DNA of 64,000 nt from Nocardioides sp. (GCF_030019515.1 NZ_JASEEQ010000010.1:62001-126000), one strand, 5' to 3'; counted from the first letter of the stretch, positions 7,647 to 17,964 are shown. Notes: generated by a model from the letters alone, not told the origin. A program made the numbers and translations.

Positions 7647-7687
7647 AACGGCCCCCGATCCTGCGTTTCCGCAGGTCAGGGGCCGTT
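7647..7687 (-). terminator. Hairpin terminator downstream of glnA
   Basis: AACGGCCCC (7647-7655) pairs with GGGGCCGTT (7679-7687); inside it CCTGC (7660-7664) pairs with GCAGG (7671-7675) around a GTTTCC loop. It lies 19 bases past the glnA stop. No strong U-tract follows, as is usual in high-GC actinobacteria. Confidence 0.7.
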
Positions 7688-7705
7688 CCCGGGTTACGAC
7701 GTGGC

Positions 7706-9130
7706 TCAGATGTCGTAGTAGAGCTCGAACTCGTGCGGGTGCGGGCGCTGCTGCACCGGCAGGATCTCGTTCTGGCGCTTGTAGTCGATCCAGGTCTCGA
7801 TCAGGTCCGAGGTGAAGACGTTGCCGGCGGTGAGGAACTCGTGGTCGGCCTCGAGGTTGTTGAGCACCGCGTCGAGCGAGGCAGGGACCTGCTCGATGTC
7901 GGCCATCTCGTCCGGCGGGAGCTCGTAGATGTCCTTGTCGATCGGGGCGGCGGGCTCGATCTTGTTCTTGATGCCGTCGAGGCCGGCGAGCAGCAGCGCC
8001 GAGAAGGCGAGGTAGGGGTTCGCCGACGGGTCGGGGCAGCGGAACTCGATGCGCTTGGCCTTCGGGTTCGAGCCGGTGATCGGGATCCGGACGCAGGCCG
8101 AGCGGTTGCGCTGGGAGTACACCAGCGAGACCGGGGCCTCGAAGCCCGGCACCAACCGGTGGTAGGAGTTGACCGTCGGGTTGGTGAACGCCAGCAGCGA
8201 GGGGGCGTGCCGGAGCAGGCCGCCGATGTACCAGCGGGCGGTGTCGGAGAGGCCGCCGTACCCGGTCTCGTCGAAGAACAGGGGCGTGCCCTCGTCCCAG
8301 ATCGACTGGTGCACGTGCATGCCCGAGCCGTTGTCGCCGAAGATCGGCTTCGGCATGAAGGTCGCGGTCTTGCCGTTGCGCCACGCGACGTTCTTGATGA
8401 TGTACTTGAACTTCATCACGTCGTCGGCGGCCTTGAGCAGCTCGTCGAAGCGGTAGTTGATCTCGGCCTGGCCGGCGGTGCCGACCTCGTGGTGGGCCCG
8501 CTCGACGATGAGGCCGGACTTCTCCAGCTCGATGACCATCTCGTCGCGGAGCTCGCCGAAGTGGTCGGTCGGCGCGACCGGGAAGTAGCCGCCCTTGTAC
8601 TTCACCTTGTAGCCGCGGTTGTCGTTCTCGAACGCCGCGCCGGTGTTCCAGGCGCCGGCCGCGGAGTCGATCTCGTAGTAGCCGGCGTTGGCCTTGGTCT
8701 CGAACCGCACGTTGTCGAAGACGTAGAACTCCGCCTCGGGCGCGAAGTACGCCTTGTCGCCGATGCCGGTGGTGCCGAGGTAGGCCATCGCCTTGCGCGC
8801 GATGTTGCGCGGGTCGCGGGAGTAGGCCTCGCCGGTGAGCGGGTCGTGGATGAAGAAGTTGACGACCAACGTCTTCGCCGTGCGGAACGGGTCGATGTAC
8901 GCCGTGGTCGGGTCCGGGAACAGCGACATGTCGGACTCGTGGATCGCCTGGAAGCCACGGATCGACGAGCCGTCGAAGCCCAGCCCGTCGTCGAAGACCG
9001 ACTGGTCGAACGACGACACCGGGACCGTGAAGTGCTGCATGACGCCGGGCAGGTCGCAGAAGCGGACGTCGATCATCTCGACGCCCTCGTCCTTGATGTA
9101 CTTGAGCAGCTCGTCGCTGTTCTGGAACAT
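7706..9130 (-). CDS. glnA: Glutamine synthetase, type I
   Basis: 474 residues from ATG 9130, preceded by AGGAGG. Makes glutamine from glutamate, ammonia and ATP as a cytoplasmic dodecamer. The full GSI architecture is visible: beta-grasp start ([20 protein letters not shown]), DGSSIRGF, the ATP/metal segment [20 protein letters not shown] and [20 protein letters not shown]. The tyrosine in DIYELPPDE matches the adenylylation site, so control by GlnE-type adenylyltransferase is expected. Length and motifs fit the main actinobacterial GlnA1 rather than the GlnA2-4 paralogues. It is the first backbone gene right of the defence island. Confidence 0.97.
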   Translation of the reverse strand: MFQNSDELLKYIKDEGVEMIDVRFCDLPGVMQHFTVPVSSFDQSVFDDGLGFDGSSIRGFQAIHESDMSLFPDPTTAYIDPFRTAKTLVVNFFIHDPLTGEAYSRDPRNIARKAMAYLGTTGIGDKAYFAPEAEFYVFDNVRFETKANAGYYEIDSAAGAWNTGAAFENDNRGYKVKYKGGYFPVAPTDHFGELRDEMVIELEKSGLIVERAHHEVGTAGQAEINYRFDELLKAADDVMKFKYIIKNVAWRNGKTATFMPKPIFGDNGSGMHVHQSIWDEGTPLFFDETGYGGLSDTARWYIGGLLRHAPSLLAFTNPTVNSYHRLVPGFEAPVSLVYSQRNRSACVRIPITGSNPKAKRIEFRCPDPSANPYLAFSALLLAGLDGIKNKIEPAAPIDKDIYELPPDEMADIEQVPASLDAVLNNLEADHEFLTAGNVFTSDLIETWIDYKRQNEILPVQQRPHPHEFELYYDI

Positions 9131-9317
9131 TCGTCCTCCTTGGCTGCCACGCAGGGCGACGGCCGGAAAGTCAGTGAGCAAGGACCGGGGCGACGCTGCT
9201 CCGGGCGGTGGTCGCACCGTACGCACGGCCAGTTTCTCGACCGTATCCGGTTTGTTTCGGGCATGTAACAGGTGGCCGGTGACTGGACCGGCGGCGGTCC
9301 GCCCTACCCTGGCCGTC

Positions 9318-9737
9318 GTGACCGCACCCCAGGCCGCGCCCCAAGAGATCCCGTTCGAGACCGCCTCGTGGGGGCGCCGGGTGCTGGCGCTCGTCGTCGA
9401 CTGGTTCGCCTCGCTCCTGGTCGTGAGCCTGTTCGTCCCGGTGTTCGGCACCACCGGAGGCCCCGGCGGCCTCTACACGCTGCTGGTCTTCGTGGTCGAG
9501 TCCGCGGTGCTCACCGCCACCGTCGGCGGCTCGTTCGGCAAGATGGCCACCCGGCTGCGGGTGGTGCGCGTCGACGGCGGCGGGCACGTCGACCTGCTGC
9601 GGTCGTTCGGTCGCGCGATCGCCGTCGCGCTGGTCATCCCGCCGCTGGTGTTCCGGCCGGACCGCCGCGGCCTCCACGACGTGCTGGCCGGCACCGCCAC
9701 GGTCCCCCTCCAGGCCGCGCGTTCTCCCCAGGCCTGA
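9318..9737 (+). CDS. RDD family membrane protein
   Basis: 139 residues from GTG 9318 ([18 protein letters not shown]). RDD-domain proteins are small integral membrane proteins of unclear transport or stress function. The signature arginine and aspartates are seen in [15 protein letters not shown]; hydrophobic segments lie at about 20-45 and 55-80, and a basic loop [17 protein letters not shown] follows. The gene is divergent from glnA with a 187-base gap. Actinobacterial glnA is often flanked by an RDD gene, but no functional link is established here. Confidence 0.85.
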   Translation: MTAPQAAPQEIPFETASWGRRVLALVVDWFASLLVVSLFVPVFGTTGGPGGLYTLLVFVVESAVLTATVGGSFGKMATRLRVVRVDGGGHVDLLRSFGRAIAVALVIPPLVFRPDRRGLHDVLAGTATVPLQAARSPQA

Positions 9738-9809
9738 GCCCGCCGGGTTTGGTCCTTGGGCCCGCTGGGAGATGCTGGAGGCATCGACCACTCTTGGAAG
9801 GGCCCCGTC

Positions 9810-10661
9810 GTGACCAGCCTGAGCTCCGTACGCCGTGCCCTCGCAGCGCTCGCTGTCGTCCCGCTGCTCCTGAGCGGGCTTGCCGCGTGCGGCGACGACC
9901 CGGGCACCAACGCCGAGGACCCGGCAGCGACCTCCGCGTCCGGTGCGCCGGCCGCCGACCTGGCGCCGGGCGACGACGTCGACACCGGGGAGTTCGCCGA
10001 CCTCCTCGCGGCGGGGGTGGCGAGGATGGACACCGCCCACCTCACGATGAAGTCCGAGATGGGCGCCGCGGGGAGCATGACGGGGGAGGGCGACGCGGAC
10101 TACCGCGGCGACCAGCCGGTCGCGAGGATGACGATCACCTCCGGCTTCGTCGCGGACGGGATGGAGGCTCGCATCGTCGACGGTGCCCTGTACCTCAACC
10201 TCGGCCGGCTCAGCCACGACCGGTTCTGGAAGCTCGACCTCGACGACCCGGACAGCCCGCTGGGGGCGCTCGGATCGCAGCTCGACCCCCGCTCGGCCGT
10301 CGACCTGCTGGCGAAGGGACTCGAGAAGGTCACCTACGTCGGGCCCGACGGCGACCTGGCCCACTACCGCGCGAGCGTCGACCCGCAGGCCGTGCTCGAC
10401 GCCCTCGGCGGGCTGGGGTCGATGGGCGACCGGATGGGCGGGGCCGGCGCCCCGGCCGTGCCGGACTCCCTGGACTACGAGCTGTGGCTCGACGGCCAGG
10501 GCCGCGTGACGCGGCTGACCTCGACCATGGGCGACCTCGGGTCGGTCGAGATGACCATGTCCGACTTCGGGGCCGACGTATCCGTCGAGGCGCCGCCGGC
10601 CGACCAGGTCACCGAGATGCCGCCGATGTTCGGCCACCCGGGGACCGACCCGCAGGCCTGA
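9810..10661 (+). CDS. LprG/LppX-like lipoprotein
   Basis: 283 residues from GTG 9810. The signal peptide VRRALAALAVVPLLLSGLAAC ends in a lipobox (LAAC), so the mature protein should be a diacylglyceryl-modified, surface-anchored lipoprotein. A Ser/Ala/Pro-rich linker is followed by a mixed alpha/beta domain of the LolA/LprG type with repeated DTAHLTM, ARIVDGALYLNLG and YELWLDGQGRVTRL strands, the pattern of actinobacterial LppX_LprAFG proteins that carry lipids. Monocistronic; stops four bases before the convergent DUF4191 gene. The substrate is not evident. Confidence 0.8.
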   Translation: MTSLSSVRRALAALAVVPLLLSGLAACGDDPGTNAEDPAATSASGAPAADLAPGDDVDTGEFADLLAAGVARMDTAHLTMKSEMGAAGSMTGEGDADYRGDQPVARMTITSGFVADGMEARIVDGALYLNLGRLSHDRFWKLDLDDPDSPLGALGSQLDPRSAVDLLAKGLEKVTYVGPDGDLAHYRASVDPQAVLDALGGLGSMGDRMGGAGAPAVPDSLDYELWLDGQGRVTRLTSTMGDLGSVEMTMSDFGADVSVEAPPADQVTEMPPMFGHPGTDPQA

Positions 10662-10664
10662 CCC

Positions 10665-11381
10665 CTACCGGCCGCGCATCTGGCCGCGCATGCCCTTCAT
10701 GCTGGTCGGCACCGGGCCCTTGGGCAGCGGGACGTTCGACCGGTTGGCGTCCAGTGCCTTGAGCCGGTTCAGGATGTCGGTCATCTCGGCGGGCTTCACG
10801 GCCTTGCCGAGCTTCTGGACGTGCCGGACCAGCTTGGGCAGCGGGACCTGACCTGCGTCGTTGCCGCAGACGACCTCGTGGATCGGGACCTCGGAGGCGA
10901 CCCGCTCGTGCTTGCGGCGCTCGGCCGTCATCAGCTGGCGCAGCCGGTTGGGGTTGCCTTCGCCCACCAGCACGATGCCCGGCGGTCCGACCACCCGGTG
11001 CACGACGTCCTGCTGCTTGTTGAACGCCACCACCGGGTCGGTCCGCCAGCCCCGCTTCAGCATCCGCAGCGCGGCGGCCGCGGCGCCCGGCTGGCCCTCC
11101 ATCTGGGAGTACGCCGCGCGCTGGGCGCGTCGTCCGAAGACGATCATCGCCAGCAGCGTGCCGACCAGCAGCGCGCCGATCACCGCGAGGACGATGCCGA
11201 GGACGCCCTCGCCGGGGAGGATCCAGAAGACCACGAAGCCGATCACGCCGCCGACCAGCAGCGAGCCGAGGATCCACAGGCCGAGGCGGGGGTCGGACCG
11301 CTTCGCCATCCGGTAGGTCTCGACGAACTGTGCTCGCCGGCTCATCTTGTCCGGGTCGACGGGCTTGGGGTCCTTCGCCAT
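10665..11381 (-). CDS. DUF4191 membrane protein
   Basis: 238 residues from ATG 11381 (MAKDPKPVDPDKMSRR); an upstream in-frame start is less likely because DUF4191 proteins begin near this point. Two hydrophobic segments at about 35-80 (LGLWILGSLLVGGVIGFVVF, then LGIVLAVIGALLVGTLLAMI) are followed by a conserved cytoplasmic domain with DPVVAFNKQQDVVHRVVG and VLVGEGNPNRLRQL. Function unknown. It lies downstream of lipA on the same strand, the standard actinobacterial arrangement, so a role tied to lipoylation or membrane-associated dehydrogenase complexes is possible but unproven. Confidence 0.85.
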   Translation of the reverse strand: MAKDPKPVDPDKMSRRAQFVETYRMAKRSDPRLGLWILGSLLVGGVIGFVVFWILPGEGVLGIVLAVIGALLVGTLLAMIVFGRRAQRAAYSQMEGQPGAAAAALRMLKRGWRTDPVVAFNKQQDVVHRVVGPPGIVLVGEGNPNRLRQLMTAERRKHERVASEVPIHEVVCGNDAGQVPLPKLVRHVQKLGKAVKPAEMTDILNRLKALDANRSNVPLPKGPVPTSMKGMRGQMRGR

Positions 11382-11417
11382 GTTCTGGTGCTGCCTCACT
11401 GAGTCGTTCGGTCGGGG

Positions 11418-12377
11418 TCAGGCGGTGATGCCCTCGCGGGCCTCCATAGCCTGACGGTACAGCCGACCGGCGCGGTACGACGAACGGACGAGGGGCCCCG
11501 ACATCACGCCGGAGAACCCGATCTCGTCGGCCTCCTCCTTGAGCTCCACGAACTCCTCGGGCCGGACCCAGCGCTCGACCGGGTGGTGCCGCGGTGAGGG
11601 CCGGAGGTACTGGGTGATCGTCATCAGCTCGCAGCCCGCGGCGTGCAGGTCGCGCAGCGCCTGGGAGACCTCCTCGCGGGTCTCGCCGAGGCCGAGGATC
11701 AGGTTGGACTTGGTGACCAGGCCGAAGTCGCGGGCCTGGGTCAGCACGTCGAGCGAGCGGTCGTAGCGGAACGCGGGCCGGATCCGCTTGAAGATCCGCG
11801 GCACGGTCTCGAGGTTGTGGGCGAGCACCTCGGGGCGCGACTCGAAGACCTGGGCGAGCAGGTCCGGCTTGCCGCTGAAGTCGGGGATCAGGTTCTCCAC
11901 GCCGATGCCCGGGTTGAGCTCGTGGATCTGGCGGACGGTCTCGGAGTACAGCCAGGCGCCCTCGTCGATCAGGTCGTCCCGGGTGACGCCGGTGATCGTG
12001 GCGTACCTCAGGCCCATCGTGCGCACCGACTCCGCGACGCGACGCGGCTCGTCGCGGTCCAGCGGCTTCGGCCTCCCGGTGTCGATCTGGCAGAAGTCGC
12101 AGCGCCGGGTGCACTGCTCACCGCCGATGAGGAAGGTCGCCTCGCGGTCCTCCCAGCACTCGAAGATGTTGGGGCAGCCGGCCTCCTGGCACACGGTGTG
12201 CAGTCCCTCGGACTTCACCAGGCTCTGGAGGTGCTTGTACTCCGGACCCATCTTCGCGCGGGTCTTGATCCACTCGGGCTTGCGCTCGATCGGGGTCTCG
12301 GAGTTGCGCGCCTCGAGCCGGAGCAGCTTGCGGCCCTCTGCGTGGGGGGCGGGGGGAGCTTGCGTCACGTCGGCCAA
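11418..12377 (-). CDS. lipA: Lipoyl synthase
   Basis: 319 residues. A radical SAM enzyme that inserts two sulfurs into octanoyl groups on lipoyl domains. Both 4Fe-4S clusters are visible: the auxiliary site in [12 protein letters not shown] and the radical SAM site CTRRCDFC. The C-terminal SSYRAG supplies the serine ligand of the auxiliary cluster. The start is uncertain: TTG 12377 gives the listed length and GTG 12368 would remove three residues. It follows lipB on the same strand, and its E2 substrate gene and lpdA lie a few kilobases further along. Confidence 0.96.
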   Translation of the reverse strand: MADVTQAPPAPHAEGRKLLRLEARNSETPIERKPEWIKTRAKMGPEYKHLQSLVKSEGLHTVCQEAGCPNIFECWEDREATFLIGGEQCTRRCDFCQIDTGRPKPLDRDEPRRVAESVRTMGLRYATITGVTRDDLIDEGAWLYSETVRQIHELNPGIGVENLIPDFSGKPDLLAQVFESRPEVLAHNLETVPRIFKRIRPAFRYDRSLDVLTQARDFGLVTKSNLILGLGETREEVSQALRDLHAAGCELMTITQYLRPSPRHHPVERWVRPEEFVELKEEADEIGFSGVMSGPLVRSSYRAGRLYRQAMEAREGITA

Positions 12378-12402
12378 CTGTACGCCGCGGGTGGAGGCCC
12401 TC

Positions 12403-12458
12403 CGCGTGAGGGAGTGTGAGGGGGCGTGAGGGAGGTGAGGGAGCGCGAGGGAGCGTCA
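12403..12458. repeat. Degenerate GTGAGGGAG tandem repeat in the lipB-lipA spacer
   Basis: About six degenerate copies of a 9-10 base unit (GTGAGGGAG, GTGAGGGGGC, GTGAGGGAGC, GCGAGGGAGC) fill the 78-base gap between the two genes, and the last unit contains the lipB stop codon. Read on the coding strand it is CTCCCTCAC. Confidence 0.75.
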
Positions 12459-13160
12459 GGGAGTGAGCAGCTCGATGCGCGGCTGCTTGGCCGGGTCGGG
12501 GCGGGGCTCGTAGTCGGGAGTCGGGTCGTACGGCGCCCAGGCGAGGTACTCGCGCAGCCGGCGCTCGACGTACGGCGTCGCCTCGGCCACGGTCACGTCG
12601 CGGCCGAGCTCGCGGGTCAGCGAGGCCACTCCGGCGTCGGTGATGCCGCAGGGCACGAACCGGTCGTACCACGCCAGGTCGACATCGCAGTTGAGGGCGA
12701 ACCCGTGCATGGTCACGCCGCGGCTGACCCGGATGCCGATCGCGGCGATCTTGCGCTCGGGGCCGCGATCGTCGGCGCGCAGCCAGACGCCGCTGCGGCC
12801 GGGCACCCGCGCGGTCGTGACGCCCAGGTCGGCGCACACCTGGATCAGCGCCTCCTCCACCCGGCGCACGTAGTCGACGACCAGCACGTGGTCGGGGAGG
12901 GTGACGATCGGGTAGCCGACCAGCTGGCCGGGTCCGTGGAAGGTGATCTTGCCCCCGCGGTCGACGTCGATCACCGGCGCGCCGCCCGGGTCGGCGGGCC
13001 GCTCGTGCGGCTCGGTGCGCTTGCCTGCCGTGAACACCGGCGGGTGCTCGAGCAGCAGCACCGTGTCCGGCTGCCTGCCGTCGGCGACCTGCTCGTGCAC
13101 CTCGCGCTGCAGGTCCCACGCGGCGACGTAGTCGACCAACCCGACATCTTGGAGCTTCAC
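12456..13160 (-). CDS. lipB: Octanoyltransferase
   Basis: 234 residues from GTG 13160 ([11 protein letters not shown]). Transfers octanoyl from acyl carrier protein to lipoyl domains, the step before LipA. Family motifs are [53 protein letters not shown] with the catalytic lysine, and [12 protein letters not shown] with the catalytic cysteine. Length matches the family. The longer in-frame extension to 13211 is Arg/Gly-rich and unlike LipB. First gene of the lipB-lipA-DUF4191 run. Confidence 0.96.
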   Translation of the reverse strand: MKLQDVGLVDYVAAWDLQREVHEQVADGRQPDTVLLLEHPPVFTAGKRTEPHERPADPGGAPVIDVDRGGKITFHGPGQLVGYPIVTLPDHVLVVDYVRRVEEALIQVCADLGVTTARVPGRSGVWLRADDRGPERKIAAIGIRVSRGVTMHGFALNCDVDLAWYDRFVPCGITDAGVASLTRELGRDVTVAEATPYVERRLREYLAWAPYDPTPDYEPRPDPAKQPRIELLTP

Positions 13161-13261
13161 GCGCTCGAGCCTACTGCGGCGCCGGGACCCGGGCCCGGGT
13201 CGGCTCAGCAACCGACTTGTGGACGACCGCTCGGCCGGGCCGCCCGTCTGGGTAGGAGAGG

Positions 13262-13738
13262 GTGATGACGCTCCTGCCCTTCCTGCTGGCGGCGCTGCTC
13301 GGCCTGGGCGCTCCCGCGGACCCGGCGACGCCGACGCCGGTCGCCGTGCTGCACGAGTGGGACCAGCGGCGCGCGGCGGCCTGGGCGGCGGACGACCTGG
13401 CGGACCTGCGCCGGCTCTACGCCCGCGGCAGCACCGCCGGGGCGGCCGACGTCGCGATGCTGCGGGCCTGGCACGAGCGGGGCCTGCGGGTCGAGGCGAT
13501 GCGCATGCAGGTGCTGTCGGTGGCGGTGCGAGCCCGGACGCAGGGGCGGCTGGTCCTGCGCGTGACCGACCGGCTCGCGGCCGGGGTCGCGGTCGGGGAC
13601 GGCGTACGCCGGCCGCTGCCGCGCGACGGGGCCTCGACCCGGCGCCTCGTGCTGGTGCGGGTCGCGGGGGAGTGGCGGATGGCTCAGGTCAGGCCCGCGC
13701 GGAGCACGTCGTCCACGGTGCGGTCCCGGAACCGGTAG
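13262..13738 (+). CDS. Hypothetical secreted protein
   Basis: 158 residues from GTG 13262, or 157 from the adjacent ATG 13265. A short hydrophobic N-terminus ([19 protein letters not shown]) looks like a signal peptide with cleavage near residue 20. The rest, starting [20 protein letters not shown] and ending [12 protein letters not shown], has the pattern of an NTF2/SnoaL-like accumulation domain often found in actinobacterial exported proteins. It overlaps the convergent epimerase gene by 55 bases, so the last about 18 residues are constrained by both strands and the annotated C-terminus ([11 protein letters not shown]) is probably unimportant. Function unknown. Confidence 0.6.
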   Translation: MMTLLPFLLAALLGLGAPADPATPTPVAVLHEWDQRRAAAWAADDLADLRRLYARGSTAGAADVAMLRAWHERGLRVEAMRMQVLSVAVRARTQGRLVLRVTDRLAAGVAVGDGVRRPLPRDGASTRRLVLVRVAGEWRMAQVRPARSTSSTVRSRNR

Positions 13739-14580
13739 CCCGCCTCCTCGAGCGCGGCCGGTCGCAGGTTGATCGAGCCCAGCGCCTCCGGGGCCAGCCG
13801 CCCGGCCGCGGCCCGGATCGCGAACCGCGGCGCGACCAGGACCGCCTTGCGGTGGGTGGCCCGCGCGAGCGCCTGGGTGAACTCCGCGTTCGTCGGTGTC
13901 TGCGGGCAGCACAGGTTGAACGGGCCGGCGGCGGCCTCGTGCTCGATCAGGTGGGCGACGCCGCCGACCCAGTCGCGCAGCGAGATCATCGCCATCCGCT
14001 GCCGCCCGTCACCGAGCCGGGCGCCGAGGCCGAGCCGGGTGAGCAGCCGCAGCTGCTTGAGCGGCGCCCCGCGCCGGTCCATCACCGGGGCCGTGCGCAG
14101 CACGCAGAGCCGCGCGCCGGCCGCGGCGGCCGGCTCGGCGGCGTCCTGCCACTCGCGGCTGACCTGGGTGAGCAGGCTGTCGCCGACGCTCGGCGACTCC
14201 TCGGTGACGACCTGCTCGCCGTGGTCGCCGTACCAGGCGATCGCGTTGCCGGCGACGAACGCCGGTTTCCGCTCGCTCCCGGCGATGGCCGTCGCCAGCA
14301 CCCGGGTCGTGGTCACCCGGCTCTCGCGCAGCTCGCGGGCCCAGCGGCCCGAGTGCGGGTTGCCGATCGTCGGCGCGCCCGCGAGGTTCACCACCACGTC
14401 GGCCCGCTCGACCACGCCGCGGTCGTACACGCCGGCGTACGGGTCCCAGGTCGACTCGCTCGGCGAGGTCGCCGGCCGGCGCACCAGCGCGACCAGGTCG
14501 TGCCCGCGGTCGGTCAGCTCCCGGCCCAGGTGGGTGCCCAGGAAGCCGGAGGCGCCGGCGATGAGGACGGTCAGGGTCAT
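13684..14580 (-). CDS. TIGR01777-type NAD-dependent epimerase (YfcH-like)
   Basis: 298 residues from ATG 14580. Extended short-chain dehydrogenase fold: Rossmann motif [11 protein letters not shown] at about 9-19, then VVNLAGAP near 65-72. The C-terminal DUF1731-type tail is [20 protein letters not shown]. Such YfcH/SulA-like proteins are widespread in bacteria; the substrate is unknown. The classical YxxxK pair is not clear, as in other members of this subfamily. The 3' end overlaps the convergent gene at 13262-13738. Downstream of the E2 gene on the same strand but separated by a 135-base spacer with a hairpin. Confidence 0.88.
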   Translation of the reverse strand: MTLTVLIAGASGFLGTHLGRELTDRGHDLVALVRRPATSPSESTWDPYAGVYDRGVVERADVVVNLAGAPTIGNPHSGRWARELRESRVTTTRVLATAIAGSERKPAFVAGNAIAWYGDHGEQVVTEESPSVGDSLLTQVSREWQDAAEPAAAAGARLCVLRTAPVMDRRGAPLKQLRLLTRLGLGARLGDGRQRMAMISLRDWVGGVAHLIEHEAAAGPFNLCCPQTPTNAEFTQALARATHRKAVLVAPRFAIRAAAGRLAPEALGSINLRPAALEEAGYRFRDRTVDDVLRAGLT

Positions 14581-14627
14581 GGGTTCACCATGTCACCTGA
14601 CACCAATTCGGATTCGAGACGATCGGT

Positions 14628-14658
14628 GGGCAGTCCCTCGCTGCGCTCGGGACTGCCC
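14628..14658. terminator. Strong hairpin between E2 and epimerase genes
   Basis: GGGCAGTCCC (14628-14637) and GGGACTGCCC (14649-14658) form a perfect 10-bp stem around an 11-base loop. It lies downstream of the E2 acyltransferase gene on the minus strand and probably ends the lpdA-E2 transcript. The loop TCGCTGCGCTC recalls a dispersed high-GC repeat, so it may instead be a repeat element. Confidence 0.55.
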
Positions 14659-14715
14659 CGATCCCTCGACCTCTTCGCACCGCACCGTGCGCTCCATCGT
14701 CGCGCTCTGCTGTGC

Positions 14716-16551
14716 TCAGACCTCGAACTGGCCCGACTCCAGGCGCTGCTTCACGTCGGTGAGGAAGCGGCCGGCGTCGGCGCCGTCGACCAGCTGGTGG
14801 TCGTAGGTGAGCGCCAGGTAGACCATGTAGCGCACCGCGATCGTCTCGCCGAGGTTCGGGTCGTCGATGACCACCGGCCGCTTCACGACCGCGCCCGGTC
14901 CCAGGATCGCGACCTGCGGCTTGTTCACGATCGGGGTGTCCCACAGGGCGCCGACGCTGCCGAGGTTGGTGATCGTGAACGTGCCGCCCGAGAGCTCGTC
15001 CGGTCCGATCTTGTTGGTCCGGGTGCGCTGCGCCACGTCGGCGATCTTCTTCGCCAGGCCCGCGATCGACAGGTCGCCCGCATCCTTGATGACCGGGGTG
15101 ATCAGGCCCTTCTCGGTGTCCACTGCGATCGCGAGGTTCTCGCGGTCGTAGTAGGTGACCTCGCCGGCCTCGGTGTCGATGGTCGCGTTCAGCGCCGGGT
15201 GGTGCTTGAGGGCGTCGATCGCGGCCTTCGCGAAGAACGGCAGGTACGACAGCTTGACGCCCTCCCGGGTCACGAAGTCCGCCTTCACCTCGTCCCGGAG
15301 CCGGGCGATGTTGGTGACGTCGACCTCGACCACCTGGGTCAGCTGGGCGGAGGTCTGCAGCGAGTCGACCATCCGCGAGGCGATGATCTTGCGCAGCCGC
15401 GACATCTTCACGGTCGTGCCGCGCAGCGGCGACGGCGCACCGGAGGCGGCCGGAGCCGACGGCGCGGCCGGTGCCGCTGGAGCAGCGGCCGGCGCTGCGG
15501 GTTGCTGGGCCTGCTGCTGGGCCTGCTCCTGGGCCTTGGCGGCGTCGAGCACGTCCTGCTTGCGGATCCTCCCCCCCACACCGGTGCCGGTGACGCTCGC
15601 CAGGTCCACACCGTGCTGGGCGGCCATCTTGCGCACCAGCGGCGTGACGTACCCCGGGCCGTCACCGCTCGGGGCCGACTGGGCCGCGGGCTGGGCAGCG
15701 GGCTGGGCGGCGGGTGCCGGCGCGGCCGGAGCAGCGGGAGCCGGCGGTGCCGCCTGCTCCTGACGGGCGGGCTCCGGTGCGGGGGTGGGCTCCGGCTCCG
15801 GCTCGGGCTCCGGTGCGGGGGCCGGCTCGGGCTCGGGCTCCGCGGCCGGCTGGGCCGGCGCGGGCTGGCCGGATCCGATCACGGCGAGCTCGGCGCCGAC
15901 CTCGACGGTCTCGTCCTCGGCGACCTTGATCTCGAGCAGGGTGCCGGCGATCGGCGAGGGGATCTCGGTGTCGACCTTGTCGGTGGAGACCTCGAGCAGC
16001 GGCTCGTCCATGGCGACCTCGTCGCCGACCGACTTCAGCCAGCGGGTGACGGTGCCCTCGGTGACCGACTCGCCGAGCGCGGGGAGGGTCACGGCCGTGC
16101 CCGAGCCACCGGTCGGCTTGGTCTCGGCGGCGGGCTTCTCGGCCTCCTCGGCGGCCGGGGCGGGCTGCTCGGCGGCGGCCGGCTCCTGCGCCTCCTGCTC
16201 CACGGGCTCCGGCTCCGGCTCGGGCTCGGGCTCGGCCTGCGGCTCGGGCTGTGCCTCGGCCTGCGGCTCGGCCTGCGCGCCGCCGGCATCGCCGGCATCG
16301 CCGGAGGACTCTCCGGCATCACCGATCACCGCCAGGACGGCGCCGACCTCGACGGTGTCGTCCTCGTTGGCCCGGATCTCGAGCAGGGTGCCGGCGATGG
16401 GCGAGGGGATCTCGGTGTCGACCTTGTCCGTGGAGACCTCCAGCAGCGGCTCGTCGACGGCCACCGCGTCACCGACCTGCTTGAGCCAGCGGGTGACGGT
16501 GCCTTCGGTGACGGACTCGCCGAGTGCCGGCAGGTTGACTTCGGTGGCCAA
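14716..16551 (-). CDS. sucB: Dihydrolipoamide acyltransferase (E2) of a 2-oxoacid dehydrogenase complex
   Basis: 611 residues from ATG 16551. Two lipoyl domains (about 1-77 and 155-230) each carry the lipoylated lysine in [14 protein letters not shown]. They are joined by Ala/Pro/Glu-rich swinging-arm linkers, then an E3/E1-binding domain ([17 protein letters not shown]) and a catalytic core with the active-site DHQLVDGAD. The architecture matches the E2 that actinobacteria use in 2-oxoglutarate and pyruvate dehydrogenase supercomplexes; which acyl group is moved cannot be decided from this window because no E1 gene is present. lpdA (E3) sits just upstream, and lipA/lipB nearby supply the cofactor. 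Confidence 0.9.
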   Translation of the reverse strand: MATEVNLPALGESVTEGTVTRWLKQVGDAVAVDEPLLEVSTDKVDTEIPSPIAGTLLEIRANEDDTVEVGAVLAVIGDAGESSGDAGDAGGAQAEPQAEAQPEPQAEPEPEPEPEPVEQEAQEPAAAEQPAPAAEEAEKPAAETKPTGGSGTAVTLPALGESVTEGTVTRWLKSVGDEVAMDEPLLEVSTDKVDTEIPSPIAGTLLEIKVAEDETVEVGAELAVIGSGQPAPAQPAAEPEPEPAPAPEPEPEPEPTPAPEPARQEQAAPPAPAAPAAPAPAAQPAAQPAAQSAPSGDGPGYVTPLVRKMAAQHGVDLASVTGTGVGGRIRKQDVLDAAKAQEQAQQQAQQPAAPAAAPAAPAAPSAPAASGAPSPLRGTTVKMSRLRKIIASRMVDSLQTSAQLTQVVEVDVTNIARLRDEVKADFVTREGVKLSYLPFFAKAAIDALKHHPALNATIDTEAGEVTYYDRENLAIAVDTEKGLITPVIKDAGDLSIAGLAKKIADVAQRTRTNKIGPDELSGGTFTITNLGSVGALWDTPIVNKPQVAILGPGAVVKRPVVIDDPNLGETIAVRYMVYLALTYDHQLVDGADAGRFLTDVKQRLESGQFEV

Positions 16552-16584
16552 TGGACTTCCTTCGCTTCCGGTGCTGTGAACGGT

Positions 16585-17964
16585 TCAGGAGTGGGCGTGC
16601 AGGGGTTTGCCCGCCAGAGCCAGGTGCGCCTCGCCGAGGGCCTCGTTCTGCGTCGGGTGGGCGTGCACGAGGGGTGCCACGTCGTCCGGGTACCCCTCCC
16701 AGTTGTAGATGATCTGCGCTTCGCCGATGAGCTCGCCGACCCGGTCACCGACCATGTGGACGCCGATCACGGGGCCGTCCTTGCGCCGGATCAGCTTCAC
16801 GAAGCCCTGCGTCTTGAGGATCTGGCTCTTGCCGTTGCCGCCGAGGTCGTAGGTGAGCGTCTCGATGCCGTCGGCGCCGTAGGTCTCCGTCGCACGTGCC
16901 TCGTCGAGTCCGACGGAGGCGACCTCGGGGTGCGAGTAGGTGACCCGGGGGATGCCGGACTCGTCGATCGGGCTGGGGTCGAGGCCCGCGATGTCCTCGG
17001 CGACGAGGATGCCCTGCTGGAAGCCGCGGTGGGCCAGCTGCAGGCCGGGGACGATGTCGCCGACGGCGTACACGCCCTCCAGGTTCGTGCGGCACCGCTC
17101 GTCGGCCAGCACGAACCCGCGGTCCATGGTCACGCCCTGCTCGTCGTAGCCGAGGCCCTCGGTGACCGGTCCGCGACCGACCGCGACCAGCAGCAGGTCG
17201 GCCTCGATCACGTCGCCACCCTCGACCGTGACCGCGACCCCGGTGTCGGTGTGCTTGACGCTCTGGAACGAGGTGCCGGTGCGGAACCCGATGCCACGCT
17301 TGCGGAACGCGCGCTCGAGGGCCTTGGAGGACGCCTCGTCCTCGACGGCCACCAGCCGTGGCAGCGCCTCGACGATCGTCACGTCGGCACCGAAGCTGCG
17401 CCACACGCTGGCGAACTCGCAGCCGATGACGCCACCGCCGAGCACCACCACCGAGGCGGGTACCCGGTCCAGACGCAGGGCGTGGTCGGAGGTGATCACC
17501 CGCTCGCCGTCGATCTCGAGCCCGGGCAGGGTGCGCGCGTAGGAGCCGGAGGCGAGCACCACGTGCCTGCCGGTGTACGGCGTGTCGCCGACGGTCACCG
17601 TCCGGGGGCCGGTGAGCCGGCCCGCACCCTCGATGACCGTGATGCCGCGGCCCTTGATCAGGCCGGTGAGGCCCTTGAACAGCCGGGACACGACGCCGTC
17701 CTTGTAGGCGTTCACGCCCGCCATGTCGATGCCCTCGAGGGTGGCGCGCACCCCGAAGGTCTCCGCCTCACGGGCCTGGTCGGCGACCTCGGCGGCGTGC
17801 AGCAGCGCCTTGGTCGGGATGCAGCCGATGTGCAGGCAGGTGCCGCCCAGGTTGGCCTTCTCCACCAGCCCCACGGATAGGCCCAGCTGTGCTGAGCGCA
17901 GGGCACAGGCGTAACCGCCGGAGCCCGCACCGAGGATGAGTACGTCGAAGTCGGCGTCGGCCAC
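16585..17964 (-). CDS. lpdA: Dihydrolipoamide dehydrogenase (E3)
   Basis: 459 residues from GTG 17964 (VADADFDVLILGAGSGG). Flavoprotein that reoxidises the dihydrolipoyl arm and passes electrons to NAD+. FAD-binding GAGSGGYACALRSAQLG near the start, redox disulfide in GGTCLHIGCIPTKALLH, NAD-binding VVLGGGVIGCEFASVW at about 180, and the C-terminal active-site HAHPTQNEALGEAH. Separated by 33 bases from the downstream E2 gene, so the two are an operon. Length and motifs are typical; the few residues encoded upstream of GTG 17964 are not family-like. Confidence 0.96.
   Translation of the reverse strand: MADADFDVLILGAGSGGYACALRSAQLGLSVGLVEKANLGGTCLHIGCIPTKALLHAAEVADQAREAETFGVRATLEGIDMAGVNAYKDGVVSRLFKGLTGLIKGRGITVIEGAGRLTGPRTVTVGDTPYTGRHVVLASGSYARTLPGLEIDGERVITSDHALRLDRVPASVVVLGGGVIGCEFASVWRSFGADVTIVEALPRLVAVEDEASSKALERAFRKRGIGFRTGTSFQSVKHTDTGVAVTVEGGDVIEADLLLVAVGRGPVTEGLGYDEQGVTMDRGFVLADERCRTNLEGVYAVGDIVPGLQLAHRGFQQGILVAEDIAGLDPSPIDESGIPRVTYSHPEVASVGLDEARATETYGADGIETLTYDLGGNGKSQILKTQGFVKLIRRKDGPVIGVHMVGDRVGELIGEAQIIYNWEGYPDDVAPLVHAHPTQNEALGEAHLALAGKPLHAHS

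Noticed and set aside
13219-17880. A plus-strand frame open for about 1550 codons opposite the lip, E2 and lpdA genes
   Set aside because: It is the antisense shadow of high-GC genes: Arg/Gly/Ala/Val-rich with no domain, while the minus-strand genes show complete catalytic motifs.
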